NCBI RefSeq assembly: GCF_002150505.1
Contig: NZ_MSSV01000002.1
Location: forward strand, 1-64,000
Reading direction: 5' to 3'
DNA length: 64,000 nucleotides
Origin: Algoriphagus ratkowskyi
GTDB taxonomy: Bacteria; Bacteroidota; Bacteroidia; Cytophagales; Cyclobacteriaceae
Numbering within the stretch: the stretch's first letter is position 1; every line of letters begins with the position of its first letter. The translations under genes and the position numbers were made by a program. The notes below the pieces were generated by a model. That model made no database searches. It was not told where the DNA came from and saw only the letters and a program-made list of their open reading frames with translations. Below, piece after piece: positions 32,758 to 41,648 of the stretch.

Positions 32758-33783
32758 TTAATTAAAATTTTCTAGTAATAATTTTGCTCGACAATCAAGG
32801 CTATGTTCTTTTTGAGCTCTTATAAATCCCGCATTTCTTATTTGATCTCTTTTGGATTCGTTATTAAGATAGAATAAGATTTTATCAGCAAGGTCTTCGG
32901 CAGATTCAAAAAAATCAGCCTCTACCCCTTCCTGGAAATACTTTACAGATTCATGGTTTTTTTCATGAATGAGAAAACCACCTGCCCCAGGTATATGAAA
33001 AGTCCTAGAGGTGATCAAATCGCCTGAAGAAGCACCCCCTACCCGCTCAGATAAAATCCCTAGGTTAATCTTGGAACCATTTATAGCTGCTGCATAAAGA
33101 TCTCCGAAAATACCTTGATCTTGAATTTTAGATTTAAGTATTGATTTGCTGGATTTTTCCCATTGTGTACCCCAAATTTTGAAATTTACAGAGGGCATTT
33201 TTTCAACAATTTGAGCTAAAATAGCTTCTTTTTTAGGTGAAAAAGTACCTATAAAACTCACATCACAGAAGAATGACTTTGGTATATTTTCAAATGATAC
33301 AGGTCGATGAATTTCAGGGTCAAATCCATGAGGTATAAAAACAACTTTTTCTACACCTAATTGTTTTATATAGTCATCTTTACCAAAGGACTTTGTGGTA
33401 AATATTTTATCATATAATCTCATTGAATCTTTTAATAAATTTCCATGAGTATGAATACTTACATCTGGGTAAAAATTAAAAATGGGAATATTTTTATTTT
33501 TTATAAATTCAAGTGTCTTTGGATAAATAAATGCTCCTTTATATACAAACACATAGTCCGGAGTAATTTTGTTAAACGCATCAATGATCGCCTCATTATA
33601 ATCATTGATATAAAGCTTCCTAGCTAATTTACTAATGATTTTTGCTTTAAGTGTAACAGGAGAAAGTGGGATATAATAAAATTCATCAACTACTTCTATC
33701 AATACACCTTGTCTCGCCATAGCTTTAAATAAGCCTCCTGCATTACTTCCTCGCCAAATCGGCCCTATACAAAGTGTTTTCAT
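32758..33783 (-). CDS. CgeB-like glycosyltransferase
   Basis: 341 residues. The C-terminal half (TSRTFHIPGAGGFLIHEKN, then a DLADKILFYL helix) matches the CgeB/YkvP family of GT-B enzymes (glycosyl transferases group 1 with a DUF3880-like N-terminus). VSFIGTFSPKKEAIL marks the donor domain. The start overlaps the polymerase gene upstream by 41 nt, more than other junctions in the locus, but no later in-frame start would preserve the N-terminal strand. Probably adds one residue of the repeat unit. Confidence 0.8.
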   Translation of the reverse strand: MKTLCIGPIWRGSNAGGLFKAMARQGVLIEVVDEFYYIPLSPVTLKAKIISKLARKLYINDYNEAIIDAFNKITPDYVFVYKGAFIYPKTLEFIKNKNIPIFNFYPDVSIHTHGNLLKDSMRLYDKIFTTKSFGKDDYIKQLGVEKVVFIPHGFDPEIHRPVSFENIPKSFFCDVSFIGTFSPKKEAILAQIVEKMPSVNFKIWGTQWEKSSKSILKSKIQDQGIFGDLYAAAINGSKINLGILSERVGGASSGDLITSRTFHIPGAGGFLIHEKNHESVKYFQEGVEADFFESAEDLADKILFYLNNESKRDQIRNAGFIRAQKEHSLDCRAKLLLENFN

Positions 33784-35107
33784 TAGTTCTTTTAAAGAAG
33801 ATATTAAAAATAAACAATACTAAATAGATTGCTAGATAGGTTATAAGAATCTGAAGATCAGCCCCGATTCCAAGAAAGCCAGTAAATAGCAAATACACTC
33901 CCAAAAAGGTGCCCAGTAAATTGAATTTATTGTCATAGAAACCACTTGCATTCCAAAGTAATTTTATAAAAACACCAATTAGAAAACAGCCTATTAATAA
34001 CCCAACCCAGCCAAAATCAAGAAAAAGATTGCCGGGAATAGTCATATTTATTGAGTTATTGTACCAATCTTCTGTTTCGGTTGCAGCACCTATTTCGACA
34101 GCAAACCACACGCCTAATGCTATGGCAGGTTTTTCTGGCCAAAAAACCCTAGGAATAAATGCTGCTATAAGTGGTGAAGAAGCTAAGCCCTTGTAGAAGC
34201 CGTTAGATTCAGTTAAACCTACAACGGCAGAGACTTGGGCGATATTAGAAGAACGCTCAAAAGGTGATAACTTTTCCTCTTCATCCATCTCATAGACGAA
34301 CTTATTTGAAGAAGTATCATTGAATTCAGTAAGCCTGCTTATCCCTACGGACAAATTGGATCTTTGTTCACCAAACATCGCAAAAAACGATAAGAACAAG
34401 AAAACCAAGAATAAAACAGGAATAAACTTAACTGAGAAAAAAGATTTTAATGAATTTGAACCTATAAAATAACTTAAAATAAAAACCAAAATAGGTAGAA
34501 TAATTTCCATTCTTAAATAGGAAAACAAAATGGCATTAAAAGCGGTCATTACCGTTAAAATCAAAGCCAAAACATATAAAAATCCAAAATTGTATCTACC
34601 TGCAAACTTTCCAAGGATGAAAATACAAATGATAGGTATTACATCAATAATAGTTTGTAAGGAACCTGGAAGGACAAAGAATATCCAAAATGTTTTGAAA
34701 GCAAATAAAAGCCCAATTACGAATATTCTATATAAATTTTGCCTGCTCAACTTAACAGCAAAATCTATTTTAGGAAATTTAAAGTTAAAACGTAGTCCAT
34801 ACCCAAAGGCAATGGCCTGATTTCCAAAAGCTAATATTAATGATGAAATTGAAAAAAATTCTTCTATTGCGTAGCTATAGGACATAATCCCATCACCATA
34901 AACAAACTCATATATAACCTTAATATTAGCTCCAATAGTAATTAATAAACCTATATAATAGAAGCTAATGAAGGAAAATCGTCTATTTTTATAAAGAGTG
35001 GTAGAAATTTCAATTATAAGAAAAAGAATAAGCGAAATAGATGCTCCAAATTCTGGGAGAACCAAAAAAAACACATAATGAATGAGAATCCATATTAAAT
35101 GACGCAT
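33743..35107 (-). CDS. Wzy-like oligosaccharide repeat-unit polymerase
   Basis: 454 residues, strongly hydrophobic with about 10-12 predicted membrane segments and one long periplasmic loop (about 255-340, containing FAMFGEQRSN, a charged stretch and IPRVFWPEKPAIALG). This layout is typical of O-antigen/capsule polymerases (Wzy/EpsG-like); sequence conservation in the family is poor, so the call rests on topology, length and context. It would join lipid-linked repeat units in the periplasm. No Wzx flippase gene is seen in the window; the only dedicated exporter is the Wzm/Wzt ABC pair in the other operon. Confidence 0.75.
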   Translation of the reverse strand: MRHLIWILIHYVFFLVLPEFGASISLILFLIIEISTTLYKNRRFSFISFYYIGLLITIGANIKVIYEFVYGDGIMSYSYAIEEFFSISSLILAFGNQAIAFGYGLRFNFKFPKIDFAVKLSRQNLYRIFVIGLLFAFKTFWIFFVLPGSLQTIIDVIPIICIFILGKFAGRYNFGFLYVLALILTVMTAFNAILFSYLRMEIILPILVFILSYFIGSNSLKSFFSVKFIPVLFLVFLFLSFFAMFGEQRSNLSVGISRLTEFNDTSSNKFVYEMDEEEKLSPFERSSNIAQVSAVVGLTESNGFYKGLASSPLIAAFIPRVFWPEKPAIALGVWFAVEIGAATETEDWYNNSINMTIPGNLFLDFGWVGLLIGCFLIGVFIKLLWNASGFYDNKFNLLGTFLGVYLLFTGFLGIGADLQILITYLAIYLVLFIFNIFFKRTNENTLYRADLARK

Positions 35108-35312
35108 ATAAAATAATTCTTATTCACTATTATTCTTGATTTAATTTATGAGTTAGCTGGTAACCGAGCAAAGCAATATTAGCTTAATAGACTTTCGATA
35201 AATTTATCTAAAACTAACAGGTAGCAATTTTCAGTTATTTAACTCCTTTATCATTAAACAACACAAGGAGGATTAGATAGTATGGTGAACTTTTTCATTT
35301 TTATGTAAGATC

Positions 35313-36137
35313 TTAAAAACTTCCTTTCAAAAAGGGCTGCCATTCCGTTCCATGTTTTGGTGCAGATAGCTTTTTAGGAGAAATCAGATTTTTTTCGATA
35401 ACTACCATATATGGATAAAAATGAATGGAATGTATTGCCGATTGAAACTCAGTTACTTTACTGTCAAGAAGAGAATCGGGTCGATTGATACTATTCAGAT
35501 CATTAACCAAGGATGCAGCATATGAGGCAAATTTATTAAAATTACCATGAACATCTTCGCAGATATATACTCCACCGGGACGCAGGTGACCTAACATCTC
35601 TTCTAAAGTAATCCTCTGTTGCTCCGTCGTATGTCCACCATCATCTATGAGAATATCGATCCCTTCAACTTGCTTTTTGAAACTGTTCCAAAATGTCCTA
35701 TCCCCTTGATCTCCTATAAAGACTGAAACGTTATCAGCTTCATAAGCTCTGCAGGCTTCTTCAATATCCACTCCATATATATGAGCTTTTTCACCAAAAT
35801 AGGATTTCCACATTTGAAGGCTTCCTCCGCTATAGATCCCTATTTCCAAAATATCTGCTTTTTTGCCGATGTATTTTGAAAGGTGTCGATGATAAATTTC
35901 AAAATAATGCTCCCATTTCCACAAGCCAGGACCAGTATGATGATTTCTAAAATAATCCAAAAGCGGATTACTTAGCTCACCTTCGGCTATCTTAGAAGCA
36001 TCAGAATCCTTAAACTCTTTTGAAAAAAGAAACCCTTCACATATAGAAGGTAAGGTCATCAAAGCCTGCTTAAATACGCGCGGATGTTTCGCCATTGTTT
36101 TTAAAACGGTAGCGAAATCATTGAAATTTTGGTTCAT
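35313..36137 (-). CDS. class I SAM-dependent methyltransferase (MycE/CmcI-like)
   Basis: 274 residues. The SAM site is ILEIGIYSGGSLQMW with the acidic strand YGVDIEE. IDILIDDGGHTTEQQ and GGVYICEDVHG resemble macrolide-sugar O-methyltransferases (MycE) and the CmcI group, which bind a divalent metal. Placed at the start of the minus-strand sugar operon, it is a candidate for O-methylation of a glycan residue. A 205-bp gap with no gene follows before the polymerase. The start faces the divergent plus-strand glycosyltransferase across a 289-bp gap. Confidence 0.82.
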   Translation of the reverse strand: MNQNFNDFATVLKTMAKHPRVFKQALMTLPSICEGFLFSKEFKDSDASKIAEGELSNPLLDYFRNHHTGPGLWKWEHYFEIYHRHLSKYIGKKADILEIGIYSGGSLQMWKSYFGEKAHIYGVDIEEACRAYEADNVSVFIGDQGDRTFWNSFKKQVEGIDILIDDGGHTTEQQRITLEEMLGHLRPGGVYICEDVHGNFNKFASYAASLVNDLNSINRPDSLLDSKVTEFQSAIHSIHFYPYMVVIEKNLISPKKLSAPKHGTEWQPFLKGSF

Positions 36138-36341
36138 ATTACTATAATATTACCTCAGAACACTTTATAATTTGCTCTTGGTGATTTTTAAAAGCCAAAG
36201 AAAAGGATAATTTATCCAGCATCCCAAAAACTAAAGCCTTAAATCAAATATCTTTTTTAAATAACCACATTTCCTTCTATATCTGAAAATTTCAAATCCC
36301 CTACAAATTGAATTATACCTTTTAACTCTCAAGGAAATGCA

Positions 36342-36371
36342 TTGGAAAGATTAGTTTTTTAGGTAATTTTG
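36342..36371 (+). promoter_or_regulatory. Bacteroidetes-type promoter for the 36427 operon
   Basis: TTG at 36342-36344 is followed by a 19-nt spacer and TAATTTTG at 36364-36371, an exact match to the TTG / TAnnTTTG consensus used by the Bacteroidota primary sigma factor. Transcription would start about 50 nt before the ATG at 36427. Confidence 0.55.
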
Positions 36372-36426
36372 GCCTGTTGAATTTTCAATTTCGCCCGCAA
36401 AAGTCAATGTATTTAATTTTAAGAGT

Positions 36427-37539
36427 ATGCTAGACAGTCCTAAAAGACTTTTTATTAGGGGTTTAAATTCTTTTCTTAATTATAAAAGAGTGACTTTTTT
36501 CTTCTTTTTTCTCCATTTCTCTTTATTTCGGATATTCAAGCCCTCAAAAAAAGTTGTTTTATTCAATAAATTGCATCCGATCTATAGTGATTTTTTTTTA
36601 AATTTTAAAACTTCGAAAGTTACTTGGTTCTATTTTGATCCAAATTGGCGAAATTCTCTTTTAGGAAAATTTGCCTTGAAAAATTGTCATATACTTCATC
36701 TAGATCATTCAGCTTTTAAAGAGGAATATTTAAAATTTGGAAAAAAGACCGTAATAGAATGTGAGGGACTAGCGAAGAATTCTTTATTTGAAGACCCTAG
36801 AGTCAGTGCTTTACTATTTGAAAGCAAATATTCAGGACGTGTACAGCTTAATAAGCCTAAATCTTTTTTGGTTTATCCTGCAGTGAAAAATTACAGCACC
36901 TTCAAACCGAGTGAAAAAAATAAGTTATTTACTATTATTTCGGTTGGATATGGTTCATATCTGAAGGGTTTTGATGTTTCTTTTGAGGTATTTAAAAGAT
37001 TAAAAAAAGAGGGTTTCAAGGTTAAGTTGATAATCGCCGGCACGTTAGGGCACAATTTCGAAGATTATCCAGAAGCAGATAGAATTGCCTATCAAAAATC
37101 CTGTGATATAATAGATGAGATGCTAGAATATTCAAAAACCAATAATGACCTAATTATAAAGCCATTCCGAAAACATGATATGATAGCAAAATTGTATCCT
37201 CAGGCCGATGTATTGCTCCACCCTTGTAGAATGGAAACATTTGGCTTTACTATTCTTGAAGCACTGTCATTTGGGATACCTGTTGTCTCCGTAAAACTTA
37301 AAGCAATACCAGAAATGGTAAAACACGGAGTAAATGGTTACCTGATTAACTCTTTTAATTGGGATGGAGTAAGTCCCATAGATGAGGATGCAATGAATAC
37401 TCCCGAATGGTTTGATATTACCGTGAATGAATCTGTAAAATTTATAAAACAGGTAGATGGATTAAAACGGTTTGAGCTAGATCCACAGTTCACCTATTCA
37501 AACCGAATGAAAAATCTTGAAAGTATTTATTTCTCATAA
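36427..37539 (+). CDS. glycosyltransferase, GT4 family
   Basis: 370 residues. The C-terminal domain has the classic GT4 layout: IISVGYGSYLKGFDVSFEVF, AGTLGHNFEDYP, LYPQADVLLHPCRMETFGFT and ILEALSFGIPVVSV (EX7E). The N-terminal half is basic, contains a hydrophobic stretch near residues 22-36, and is less conserved. First gene of a three-gene plus-strand operon whose other members form an acylation pair, so it may glycosylate the same glycan, but the substrate is unknown. Preceded by a good promoter match. Confidence 0.85.
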   Translation: MLDSPKRLFIRGLNSFLNYKRVTFFFFFLHFSLFRIFKPSKKVVLFNKLHPIYSDFFLNFKTSKVTWFYFDPNWRNSLLGKFALKNCHILHLDHSAFKEEYLKFGKKTVIECEGLAKNSLFEDPRVSALLFESKYSGRVQLNKPKSFLVYPAVKNYSTFKPSEKNKLFTIISVGYGSYLKGFDVSFEVFKRLKKEGFKVKLIIAGTLGHNFEDYPEADRIAYQKSCDIIDEMLEYSKTNNDLIIKPFRKHDMIAKLYPQADVLLHPCRMETFGFTILEALSFGIPVVSVKLKAIPEMVKHGVNGYLINSFNWDGVSPIDEDAMNTPEWFDITVNESVKFIKQVDGLKRFELDPQFTYSNRMKNLESIYFS

Positions 37540-37640
37540 TTTAGTCTAGCCAACAAATAGCCAATAAAATAAATTACTGTGTTTTGGTGGCTTTTGTGAA
37601 TCCAATCATTTCAAATACCAATCATAAAAATCAATAATTA

Positions 37641-39077
37641 ATGCTCTTCAATTCGATTGATTTTGCAATCTTTTTACCAATCGTATTTATCCTTTATTGG
37701 TTTGCATCCAAGGGTATTACAAAGTATCAAAACTTTTTAATTCTAGTCTCTAGCTATGTGTTTTATGGTTGGTGGGATTGGAGATTTCTTTTTTTAATAT
37801 TTTTCTCTTCATTATTGGATTATTTTATAGGTGTTGCCCTATTTAAGCAACAGGATGAACGAAAAAGAAAAGTCCTTTTATGGGTGAGCATATGCGTTAA
37901 TTTGGGCTTTCTGGGGTTCTTCAAGTATTTTAATTTCTTCATTGAAAATTTCAATACTGCTTTTACTTTCTTTGGAAATCCAATCAGCAATTCCTCCTTG
38001 AACATTATCCTTCCTGTGGGGATTAGTTTTTATACGTTTCAGACTTTAAGTTATTCAATCGATGTATATAAAAGAAAAATTAAACCCACTACAGATTTTG
38101 TTGCCTTTTCAGCGTTCGTAAGTTTTTTCCCTCAATTAGTTGCTGGACCTATAGAGAGAGCGTCCAATTTACTACCTCAATTTGAGAATAAAAGAACATT
38201 TGAATACAGCAAAGCTGTAGATGGATTACGCCAAATACTTTGGGGACTATTCAAAAAAGTAGTCATCGCAGATAATTGTGCAGAATCCGTAAACTATATT
38301 TTTAATAATTCTGATAGTCTTTCTGGATCTACACTATTCCTAGGAGGGGTATTATTTGCTTTTCAGATTTATGGGGACTTTTCTGGATATTCAGATATTG
38401 CGATAGGAACATCCAGACTCTTTGGATTTAATCTTATGCGAAATTTTGCATTTCCTTATTTCTCTAGAGATATAGCGGAATTTTGGAGAAGATGGCATAT
38501 ATCTTTATCCACATGGTTTAGAGACTATCTCTACATCCCTTTAGGAGGAAGTAAAGGTGGAATGATCAAGAAAATACGAAACACCTTTATAATTTTTGTT
38601 GTAAGCGGATTTTGGCATGGAGCCAATTGGACTTTTGTATTTTGGGGTTTTTTAAATGCATTGTATTTTCTTCCTCTTTTGCTTTCCAAAAGAAATAGAG
38701 TGAATATGGACATAGTGGCTAAAGGCAGAGTATTACCTTCAATGACTGAGTTTGGTAAAATGGGTTTAACTTTTGGGTTAACAGTATTAGCCTGGATCTT
38801 TTTCAGAGCTGATAATATCACCCATGCATTTACTTATTTATCTGATTTGTTCTCTAGTTCCTTTTTTAACATCCCAGAGCATTTTCCTAAAACCACTTTG
38901 GGCTTATTAATTATATTCATTATAGTTGAATGGATAGGCAGAGAAGAGGAATTCGCATTGGCATCCATAGGGTTTAATTGGCCTAGAAAATTAAGGCTTG
39001 TTTTCTATTATTCGATAATTTTAGCATTATTTGTCTTTTCAGGTGAACAACAACAGTTTATTTATTTTCAATTTTAG
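37641..39077 (+). CDS. MBOAT-family membrane O-acyltransferase (AlgI-like)
   Basis: 478 residues, about 10-12 membrane helices. It starts MLFNSIDFAIFLPIVFILYW, typical of AlgI/PatA/DltB-like enzymes. The MBOAT signature is clear: DFSGYSDIAIG, FWRRWHISLSTWFRDYLYIPLGG and the catalytic His326 in SGFWHGANWTF. The family passes acyl groups (usually acetyl) from the cytoplasm to a periplasmic partner that modifies an exported polysaccharide. The gene directly downstream encodes a candidate partner. Confidence 0.93.
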   Translation: MLFNSIDFAIFLPIVFILYWFASKGITKYQNFLILVSSYVFYGWWDWRFLFLIFFSSLLDYFIGVALFKQQDERKRKVLLWVSICVNLGFLGFFKYFNFFIENFNTAFTFFGNPISNSSLNIILPVGISFYTFQTLSYSIDVYKRKIKPTTDFVAFSAFVSFFPQLVAGPIERASNLLPQFENKRTFEYSKAVDGLRQILWGLFKKVVIADNCAESVNYIFNNSDSLSGSTLFLGGVLFAFQIYGDFSGYSDIAIGTSRLFGFNLMRNFAFPYFSRDIAEFWRRWHISLSTWFRDYLYIPLGGSKGGMIKKIRNTFIIFVVSGFWHGANWTFVFWGFLNALYFLPLLLSKRNRVNMDIVAKGRVLPSMTEFGKMGLTFGLTVLAWIFFRADNITHAFTYLSDLFSSSFFNIPEHFPKTTLGLLIIFIIVEWIGREEEFALASIGFNWPRKLRLVFYYSIILALFVFSGEQQQFIYFQF

Positions 39078-39078
39078 T

Positions 39079-40086
39079 ATGAACGCATTCATAAAAAAAG
39101 TTTTACTGTTTCTTATAGTGGGAAGTTTTCCTTTATGGTTTTTGCTATTAGGGTATTTTATTTTTGACCCCTTTATGGTTTTACGGAGTTATGATGATTT
39201 TTCTTATTCTTATGTTTTACCCAATCGGGATTATATCTCTACAGAAATATATCTTAGGAACTATCCTACCCAACATTACAATTCCTATATATTCGGAAGT
39301 TCTAGGACACTAGCCTTTAGACCTGACACTTGGGAAAATAATTTAATTGGAAATAACAACCCATACATATTTGATGCTTCGGGTGAATCTATTTACGGAA
39401 TCAATAAAAAAATAAAATTTATAGATGATTTAGGCGAAAAAATTGATAATGCTCTGATAATACTATGTGAAGATGTCTCATTTCAGAGGGATGAAAATCA
39501 CGAAGGGCATTTATACATAAAGCATCCTGAAACATCCGGTGAGAACAAATTAAGTTTTCATATGAATTTTATAAAAGCTTATTATAACCCAACATTTCTT
39601 TTAAGCTTTTATGATTATAAACTTACAGGAAATTTCAAACCTTATATGTCGGAGTTTCTTGAGAGCCGAAAAATGGCTTTTGATAAGATCAATAATAAAA
39701 TGATCATAGAAGATCAGGAAGAAGAACTATTAAGAGATCCGGAATCGTATTTTAAGAATAGGGAATCAATTTTCTATCCTAGGACATCAAATGATAAAAT
39801 AGACTCTTTGCCGCAAATCAATGCAAAACATCAAAAATTATTGGAAGAAATAGTTGTAATTCTAGAAAAACAAAACACTAACTATTACGTGGTAATAGGA
39901 CCTTTATATAATCAAGTTAAATTTCATCCTAAAGATCTAGCGCTATTAAAAGAATATTTTGGAGACAGATTATATGATTTTTCCGGAATTAATTCTTTTA
40001 CAGAAGATAAAACTAATTATTATGAATCCAGTCATTATAGACCTATCGTGGGCGACAGCATAATGAATTACCTATATAAAAAATAA
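39079..40086 (+). CDS. SGNH-like partner protein of the MBOAT acyltransferase (DltD/AlgX-type role)
   Basis: 335 residues. I start it at 39079, one base after the MBOAT stop; an in-frame upstream ATG (39031) would overlap the MBOAT gene by 47 nt and precede the membrane segment without reason. One N-terminal transmembrane helix (about 8-28) anchors a periplasmic domain. YIFGSSRTLAF (Ser74/Ser75 region) resembles the SGNH block I serine, and the C-terminal YESSHYRPIVGDS (His319) resembles the block V histidine. It probably transfers the acyl group to the polysaccharide. Family assignment is from motifs and neighbourhood only. Confidence 0.7.
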   Translation: MNAFIKKVLLFLIVGSFPLWFLLLGYFIFDPFMVLRSYDDFSYSYVLPNRDYISTEIYLRNYPTQHYNSYIFGSSRTLAFRPDTWENNLIGNNNPYIFDASGESIYGINKKIKFIDDLGEKIDNALIILCEDVSFQRDENHEGHLYIKHPETSGENKLSFHMNFIKAYYNPTFLLSFYDYKLTGNFKPYMSEFLESRKMAFDKINNKMIIEDQEEELLRDPESYFKNRESIFYPRTSNDKIDSLPQINAKHQKLLEEIVVILEKQNTNYYVVIGPLYNQVKFHPKDLALLKEYFGDRLYDFSGINSFTEDKTNYYESSHYRPIVGDSIMNYLYKK

Positions 40087-40143
40087 ACTTGTCTTGTGAC
40101 GCTAAAAGTTACATTACGGATTTACTAGTAAAGCTACCTTTAA

Positions 40144-40666
40144 GCAAAAAATTTTGTCAGAGAATTTTTTTATAACGTTGATTAATTTGGAGGATAGATG
40201 GGGAGGTGAATCATTAAAATCAAACCTATCGAAAGGTGAGATTTACATTCCTATTCATTAGAAATTGGAGCAGCAGTTGGATGATCAGGCCGGGGAACTT
40301 TACAAGGTATATGGCCATGCCACGGTGCGTGAATCACGACATAAAAACACCTTGCGATACAAGACTTAAAAATCTCACTTCAGAACCATCATCACTGGAG
40401 AGTGGAATTACGAGGGTTCATCCGAATTCGCTTTTAGAACACGAGCTCCATACGTTTCTATTTGAACACGCAGAAATAGTATTTCTAAAAACAAGTAGAA
40501 ATCAGGCCCGTACAGCCCCGCTCATGCGTGGCGGGTGCAAAACCAACGGCTAAGGACTGAATACAAAGATCCAAAACCGCAAAAGTTGGAAAAATATATC
40601 GAATTTTGCACAACTTACGTGCTGTTCTGTTCCTCCATGGTTATATAACTCAATATTGCCACTCAC
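40144..40666 (+). pseudogene. decayed coding-like island of unknown origin
   Basis: One plus-strand frame reads as fairly protein-like pieces (EDRWGGESLKSNLSKGEIYI, then LEQQLDDQAGELYKVYGHAT, then FRTIITGEWNYEGSSEFAFR and LRTEYKDPKPQKLEKYIEF), interrupted by TAG, TAA, TGA and TAG stops. The G+C of the middle part is visibly higher than in the genes around it. I do not recognise the protein family. The rest of the 40087-40745 gap between the convergent operons holds no other feature I can support. Confidence 0.35.
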
Positions 40667-40745
40667 ATAAGGACAGAAGCATTTTTAAAACTGAAAAAAT
40701 TACAGTAGACCCATATTTAATTAATCTGGAAATTAAAAAATCTAA

Positions 40746-41648
40746 TTAAAATAATTTCTTTTTCCTTTCAGAAAGCTCTATTTGGATAAGGGATTTCATA
40801 TCTAATCTCCAACAATCCAATTTCTCCAACATATTCAATCTTCTATACTCTTGTTTTGGTAATTCAAAATTATCCAATTCTTTGGGCAAGGCACCTTTAA
40901 AAGGCACTGCTCTTAAATAATCAGAACGCTTAAAGAGACCGATATATCGGGTATCTACTTTCCAAGAAAGCCATTTATGTTTAAACCATTTTTGATAATC
41001 AAATTCATGACTATGTCCCCAGGTTGATATCTTTCTAAATACTTCATCATTCGTTAATACCCAACACAAGTGCAAACATAATCCTTCTAGCATAAAGGAA
41101 TTTTCGGATTCATTAACTAACCTTTTGGAACAGAAGTGGATGCCTGGGTAATTCACATTCACGGCAAAATTAGGACAAGCGGTGACTGTTTGCTTTGACT
41201 TCCCGTTATGCTTTCTAGCCTGCATTACAAATCCAGTATTCTTCCAAAATTTCAACCAAGGACAGGTATAAGCAGGATAATTTGGATTTTGCCTTATTCC
41301 TTGCAAGTTTTTGTTAAAATCCTCCTCCAAGTAAAATTCATCAGCATCCTGAATAATCAAATAATCAATACCGTCTAATCTTGCCTGTTGAAGAGCTTGC
41401 TCTCGCTGGGACTCCTCACTTTCCCATATTCCTTCTAAGAAATGAATTTTGTCTGCAAAGGGGAAAGTGGATATTTTGTCGGAATCAAAATCCGAGATGA
41501 AATTTTCTCTTGCATGAGTATTATATTTATTCCAAGGGACGGGGCTGTGACTTAAATAAATTTTATCCACAAGTCCTCCTGTGTTGGCCAACATTCTTTC
41601 CAAAGTACTATTTCCGTAAAATGCCAATGTCAAAATACCAAATTTCAT
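40746..41648 (-). CDS. glycosyltransferase family 2-like protein
   Basis: 300 residues, GT-A-like. The N-terminus MKFGILTLAFYGNSTLERML and the DADEF motif (IIQDADEFYLEEDF, near residue 102) suggest a metal-dependent nucleotide-sugar binding site. HFCSKRLV and LHLCWVL are further conserved-looking blocks. No membrane segment. It is the last gene of the long minus-strand polysaccharide operon. The start overlaps the methyltransferase stop by 4 nt. Substrate unknown. Confidence 0.75.
   Translation of the reverse strand: MKFGILTLAFYGNSTLERMLANTGGLVDKIYLSHSPVPWNKYNTHARENFISDFDSDKISTFPFADKIHFLEGIWESEESQREQALQQARLDGIDYLIIQDADEFYLEEDFNKNLQGIRQNPNYPAYTCPWLKFWKNTGFVMQARKHNGKSKQTVTACPNFAVNVNYPGIHFCSKRLVNESENSFMLEGLCLHLCWVLTNDEVFRKISTWGHSHEFDYQKWFKHKWLSWKVDTRYIGLFKRSDYLRAVPFKGALPKELDNFELPKQEYRRLNMLEKLDCWRLDMKSLIQIELSERKKKLF

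Noticed and set aside
40236..40553. Plus-strand ORF of 105 codons as a real gene
   Set aside because: It lacks a plausible start and known motifs; another frame in the same place looks more protein-like but is interrupted by stops, so the interval is described as decayed.
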